Shown here one piece after another: positions 7,301-8,908 of a stretch of DNA of 8,908 bases; within the stretch, counting starts at the first letter, position 1, and every line of letters starts with the position of its first letter. Source of the DNA: an uncultured Erysipelotrichaceae bacterium (GTDB taxonomy: Bacteria > Bacillota_I > Bacilli_A > Erysipelotrichales > Coprobacillaceae); contig ONFH01000262.1 in the NCBI GenBank assembly GCA_900317015.1, positions 1 through 8,908 on the forward strand, read 5' to 3'. The translations under genes and the position numbers were made by a program. A model generated the notes under the pieces. It ran no database searches and had not been told where the DNA came from. It saw only the letters and a list, made by a program, of their open reading frames with translations.

Positions 7301-7329
7301 ATTATAACAAAAAGAAAGCATATTGTAAA
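7301..7329 (-). promoter_or_regulatory. Strong promoter of efp
   Basis: TTTACA (7324-7329) and a perfect TATAAT (7301-7306) are 17 bases apart, with a TG one base before the -10 (extended -10). The start would be near 7294, giving a leader of about 24 bases. Confidence 0.8.
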
Positions 7330-7344
7330 AATATTTTCTTACAA
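7323..7344 (-). other. AT-rich hairpin after comGG overlapping the efp -35 box
   Basis: TTGTAAGAA on the minus strand can pair with TTTTTACAA across a four-base loop, nine pairs with one G-T wobble, about 17 bases after the comGG stop. No T-tract follows directly (TATGC comes first), so it is at best a weak terminator or an mRNA 3'-end stabiliser. Its second arm contains the efp -35 box. Confidence 0.3.
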
Positions 7345-7360
7345 ACGATAAATAAAGTCT

Positions 7361-7741
7361 TTATAAATAGGTACAAGCCTTGATCGACAGGTCATCAGCC
7401 TCCATCTCCATGACCATATGATAGGTCAAATCAGGAAGGGTCACTTTGGTCGTGATGACGATATGATCATCGGCTTCCACCGCCACATAGCTGACCTTGC
7501 TATGATCTTTTGAAAAGGATCCTAAATGCAGATGTCCATCATCTTCTAATTTACGGTAATGGTTTCTTAACAAGACTTCCACATCACGTTCCGTATTGAT
7601 GAGCTGTTCATAATGGTAGATCTTATAGGAGGTCGCCATATAGTTGGCATACGTTAATAGATTAGACAAAAGGACGAGAAAGAGGATCAGCACGACCTGC
7701 AATGTCGATCCTTTATGATTGAGAATCGTCTTGATCTTCAT
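7361..7741 (-). CDS. comGG: Competence minor pseudopilin ComGG-like
   Basis: This is the last gene of the comG operon, encoding a 126-residue minor pseudopilin of the competence pilus that brings DNA to the membrane channel. An 11-residue leader ending NHKG is followed by STLQVVLILFLVLLSNLLTYA, one hydrophobic membrane helix at about 12-32. As in other ComGG proteins the glutamate at position +5 of the mature pilin is absent (Val here), which fits a role at the pilus tip. The remainder (YKIYHYEQLINTERDVEVLLRNHY, then a beta-rich end) matches ComGG only in architecture, so the name rests on size, position and the N-terminus. The ATG at 7741 lies 29 bases inside comGF and has a strong SD, GGAGGAGGA, about six bases upstream. 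No good terminator follows. Confidence 0.75.
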   Translation of the reverse strand: MKIKTILNHKGSTLQVVLILFLVLLSNLLTYANYMATSYKIYHYEQLINTERDVEVLLRNHYRKLEDDGHLHLGSFSKDHSKVSYVAVEADDHIVITTKVTLPDLTYHMVMEMEADDLSIKACTYL

Positions 7742-8159
7742 CTGGATCCTCCTCCTTTGGCTTCTGCTTATAACATTCCCCCACTAAATATTTATAATTG
7801 AGATCTTGACGACGGACATGGAGAAAGACGAAGTCTCGCTCTTTGGTAAAATAGGCTTCATCAATATCAAAAATGATGATCTCATAGCCAGGTTTTTTGA
7901 CTAAACGATTGTTATCATAAGTCACAGTGAAACCTTGTCCTAAGACATCTTTAAAGTGCAGATCATCCCCTACTTCCGTAATCGTTCCGGTCATTAAATA
8001 GGAGGATAAACTCTTCGCTCCGGTGGGAATATCCTGATTATAAGGAATGTACTTGACTTTACATAATTTCACGATGCTGGCACAGTTGAGTAAAATGGCT
8101 AAGGTGATCGAAAGTGCCAGTAAAACTTCGATCAAGGTAAAACCCTTTTGATGAGTAAT
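7713..8159 (-). CDS. comGF: Competence minor pseudopilin ComGF, probable ATT start
   Basis: The 148-residue product begins (M)THQKG followed by FTLIEVLLALSITLAILL, a textbook type IV prepilin leader: cleavage after G6, mature Phe at +1, Glu at +5. The rest carries ComGF-like features: SLSSYLMTGTITEVGDDLHF, VTYDNNRLVKKPGYEII and DFVFLHVR. The reading frame has a stop at 8163-8165. The only start-like codon between that stop and the cleavage site is ATT at 8159. A TTG at 8135 would remove the leader and part of the pilin signal. A nine-base SD match, GGAGGTGAT (8165-8173), sits at proper distance from the ATT. The gene overlaps comGE by 28 bases. Its C-terminus KPKEEDPDEDQDDSQS is very acidic and is encoded by the stretch carrying the comGG SD and start. 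A frameshift sequencing error is the main alternative. Confidence 0.8.
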   Translation of the reverse strand: MTHQKGFTLIEVLLALSITLAILLNCASIVKLCKVKYIPYNQDIPTGAKSLSSYLMTGTITEVGDDLHFKDVLGQGFTVTYDNNRLVKKPGYEIIIFDIDEAYFTKERDFVFLHVRRQDLNYKYLVGECYKQKPKEEDPDEDQDDSQS

Positions 8160-8344
8160 GTCTCATCACCTCCATTTAAAAAGAGTGCAGATTCATCGAA
8201 AGTCATCTGTCTCTCTCTTTTCTTCAAATCGACAGCCGATGTATTTAATGTACTCATCAAGGTCACGAACATGACAATGACGACACAGTAAATACTAAAA
8301 GCGAGTAATGCTTCAATTAATGTCGTCCCCTTCTGATTGAACAT
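8132..8344 (-). CDS. comGE: Short competence minor pseudopilin ComGE-like
   Basis: The 70-residue product has leader MFNQKG followed by TTLIEALLAFSIYCVVIVMFVTLM. Cleavage would follow G6, Glu is at +5, and a single membrane helix spans about 7-30. The order comGD-comGE-comGF supports the name. The B. subtilis ComGE has 115 residues, so this one lacks most of the C-terminal globular part and ends ETLLIKRVLP. The ATG at 8344 gives a six-residue leader like that of ComGF. A GTG at 8356 would need an SD only about two bases away, so it is less likely. An AGGAAGTGG stretch lies 8-11 bases before the ATG. It overlaps comGD by 32 bases and comGF by 28. Confidence 0.75.
   Translation of the reverse strand: MFNQKGTTLIEALLAFSIYCVVIVMFVTLMSTLNTSAVDLKKRERQMTFDESALFLNGGDETLLIKRVLP
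8165..8173 (-). promoter_or_regulatory. Long SD for comGF inside comGE
   Basis: GGAGGTGAT is complementary over nine bases to the usual 3' end of Bacillota 16S rRNA. Nine bases separate GGAGG from the ATT at 8159. An ATG overlapping the end of the SD (8164-8166) is too close and in another frame. Confidence 0.75.
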
Positions 8345-8738
8345 AAAACGTACCACTTCCTAACTGAAAGACAAAGTCATAGATTTGATCATTGGGTGAT
8401 TTGAGCTGAATCGTCTTTGGCCGTCTGATATGACCTTTGTTATTGTAGTAAAAATCATGATCAGTGAGAAATCGATACCCTTTGTTCAAGGTGATATGCG
8501 TTTCCCCACTGGTATTCGACACATATAAGTCATCACCTTTACAGGTGACGTGCTGCTTCTGTTTCATCGCACAGGCTTGTAAGCGAGCCTGTGAGAACGT
8601 ATTGGAGATCAAATGGATCTCATCTTCATCTGACACATGAGGCGTATGAAAGAGAAATCCGAAACTGGCCAGTACCAGTGTAATGGCCAGCACGAATAAC
8701 ATCTCTACGATCGTAAACCCGCGATGATCAAGCCGCAT
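8313..8738 (-). CDS. comGD: Competence pseudopilin ComGD
   Basis: The 141-residue minor pseudopilin has leader MRLDHRG, then FTIVEMLFVLAITLVLASFGFLF, giving cleavage after Gly, Phe at +1, Glu at +5 and a membrane helix at about 8-30. Similarity to B. subtilis ComGD is visible near the C-terminus: FYYNNKGHIRRPKTIQLKS, then YDFVFQLGSGTFYV, against FNEKGHPNAGGKIRV and YDITVYLGSGRVNV. Residues 40-55 (SNTFSQARLQACAMKQKQ) match the usual amphipathic helix. An ATG at 8750 would add four residues (MDRL) but has no SD. The ATG at 8738 has GGATGGACAGG upstream and is slightly preferred. Both keep the pilin signal. It overlaps the end of comGC by 11 bases and the start of comGE by 32. Confidence 0.88.
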   Translation of the reverse strand: MRLDHRGFTIVEMLFVLAITLVLASFGFLFHTPHVSDEDEIHLISNTFSQARLQACAMKQKQHVTCKGDDLYVSNTSGETHITLNKGYRFLTDHDFYYNNKGHIRRPKTIQLKSPNDQIYDFVFQLGSGTFYVQSEGDDIN

Positions 8739-8908
8739 AAGCCTGTCCATCCGAAATATGAATGCTTTTATGGTTTGGACAAGTCGCCTGTTTTTCTGTC
8801 AGATAAGGATGGCTTCCCGAGGTCAGCTGTGACATCGAAGTTGGTAAATGCCCGGTATCGATCTCATATAAGACGATTTGGGAATTGACCACTTCGACCT
8901 GGGCATCA
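8728..8908 (-). CDS. comGC: Competence major pseudopilin ComGC, C-terminal 59 codons (cut by window edge)
   Basis: The minus-strand frame open from the window edge to a TGA at 8728-8730 encodes DAQVEVVNSQIVLYEIDTGH, then LPTSMSQLTSGSHPYLTEKQ, then ATCPNHKSIHISDGQAYAA. This matches the C-terminal domain of ComGC, the main subunit of the competence pilus. B. subtilis has MVKAQMTAFELD, then TPSLADLQSEGYV, then VCPNGKRIIITGGEV. The cysteine in TCPN corresponds to the one that forms an intramolecular disulfide in B. subtilis ComGC. The prepilin leader and the first cysteine lie outside the window. The comGD start is nested in its last codons. comGA (ATPase) and comGB (membrane platform) are expected further upstream. 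Confidence 0.9.
   Translation of the reverse strand, partial: DAQVEVVNSQIVLYEIDTGHLPTSMSQLTSGSHPYLTEKQATCPNHKSIHISDGQAYAA

Noticed and set aside
7268..7321. Longer N-terminus for EF-P starting at 7321
   Set aside because: The 17 extra residues overlap the TATAAT box and do not look like EF-P. The ATG at 7270 has a proper SD.
8132..8166. Programmed frameshift joining comGE to comGF
   Set aside because: A -1 shift would be needed, but no in-frame slippery heptamer is present near AAAAGGGTTTT. The fusion would place a second pilin signal inside a protein. An ATT start explains the data more simply.
1..8908. Mobile element, CRISPR array, tRNA, rRNA or riboswitch
   Set aside because: No direct-repeat arrays, transposase-like frames, terminal inverted repeats or tRNA-like folds were found. 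The gene-free gaps are all shorter than 120 bases and are explained by promoters and terminators.

Overview
All twelve recognisable genes lie on the minus strand, so transcription runs from high to low coordinates. The content is a conserved low-GC Gram-positive housekeeping cluster placed next to a competence pilus operon. By eye GC is about 41 percent. The Mollicutes-like EF-P tip loop, the divergent Dxs and the compacted gene order suggest the class Erysipelotrichia (Bacillota) or a close relative. That assignment is an inference from protein character, not from a search.

Right edge to 7361: the distal part of a comG operon, comGC (C-terminal 59 codons only), comGD, comGE, comGF and comGG. 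These encode the major and minor pseudopilins of the DNA-uptake pilus. Every junction overlaps by about 11 to 32 bases, with Shine-Dalgarno (SD) sites inside the preceding gene. comGF appears to start at an ATT codon. comGA and comGB would lie beyond the window.

7329 to 6226: two single-gene transcription units. efp (translation elongation factor P) has a strong promoter and an intrinsic terminator. A small Asp23/YqhY-family gene likewise has its own promoter and terminator, and that terminator's T-tract overlaps the -35 box of the next operon.

6230 to 1: a tightly packed operon nusB-xseA-xseB-ispA-dxs-tlyA-recN (recN cut by the window edge). It joins transcription antitermination (NusB), exonuclease VII (XseA and XseB), isoprenoid synthesis (Dxs makes DXP at the entry of the MEP pathway, IspA makes farnesyl diphosphate), rRNA 2'-O-methylation (TlyA) and double-strand-break repair (RecN). 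Gaps range from overlaps of 20 bases to 17 bases, so translational coupling is likely.

Compared with the Bacillus subtilis order, folD, ahrC/argR, accBC and the spoIIIA operon are absent from their usual places. There are no RNA genes, mobile elements, CRISPR arrays or prophage genes, and no gene-free stretch reaches 300 bases. I did not find a clearly new multi-gene system. The best leads are the ATT start of comGF, the arginine at the EF-P tip, the roughly three-fold excess of GATC sites, and the contracted synteny.
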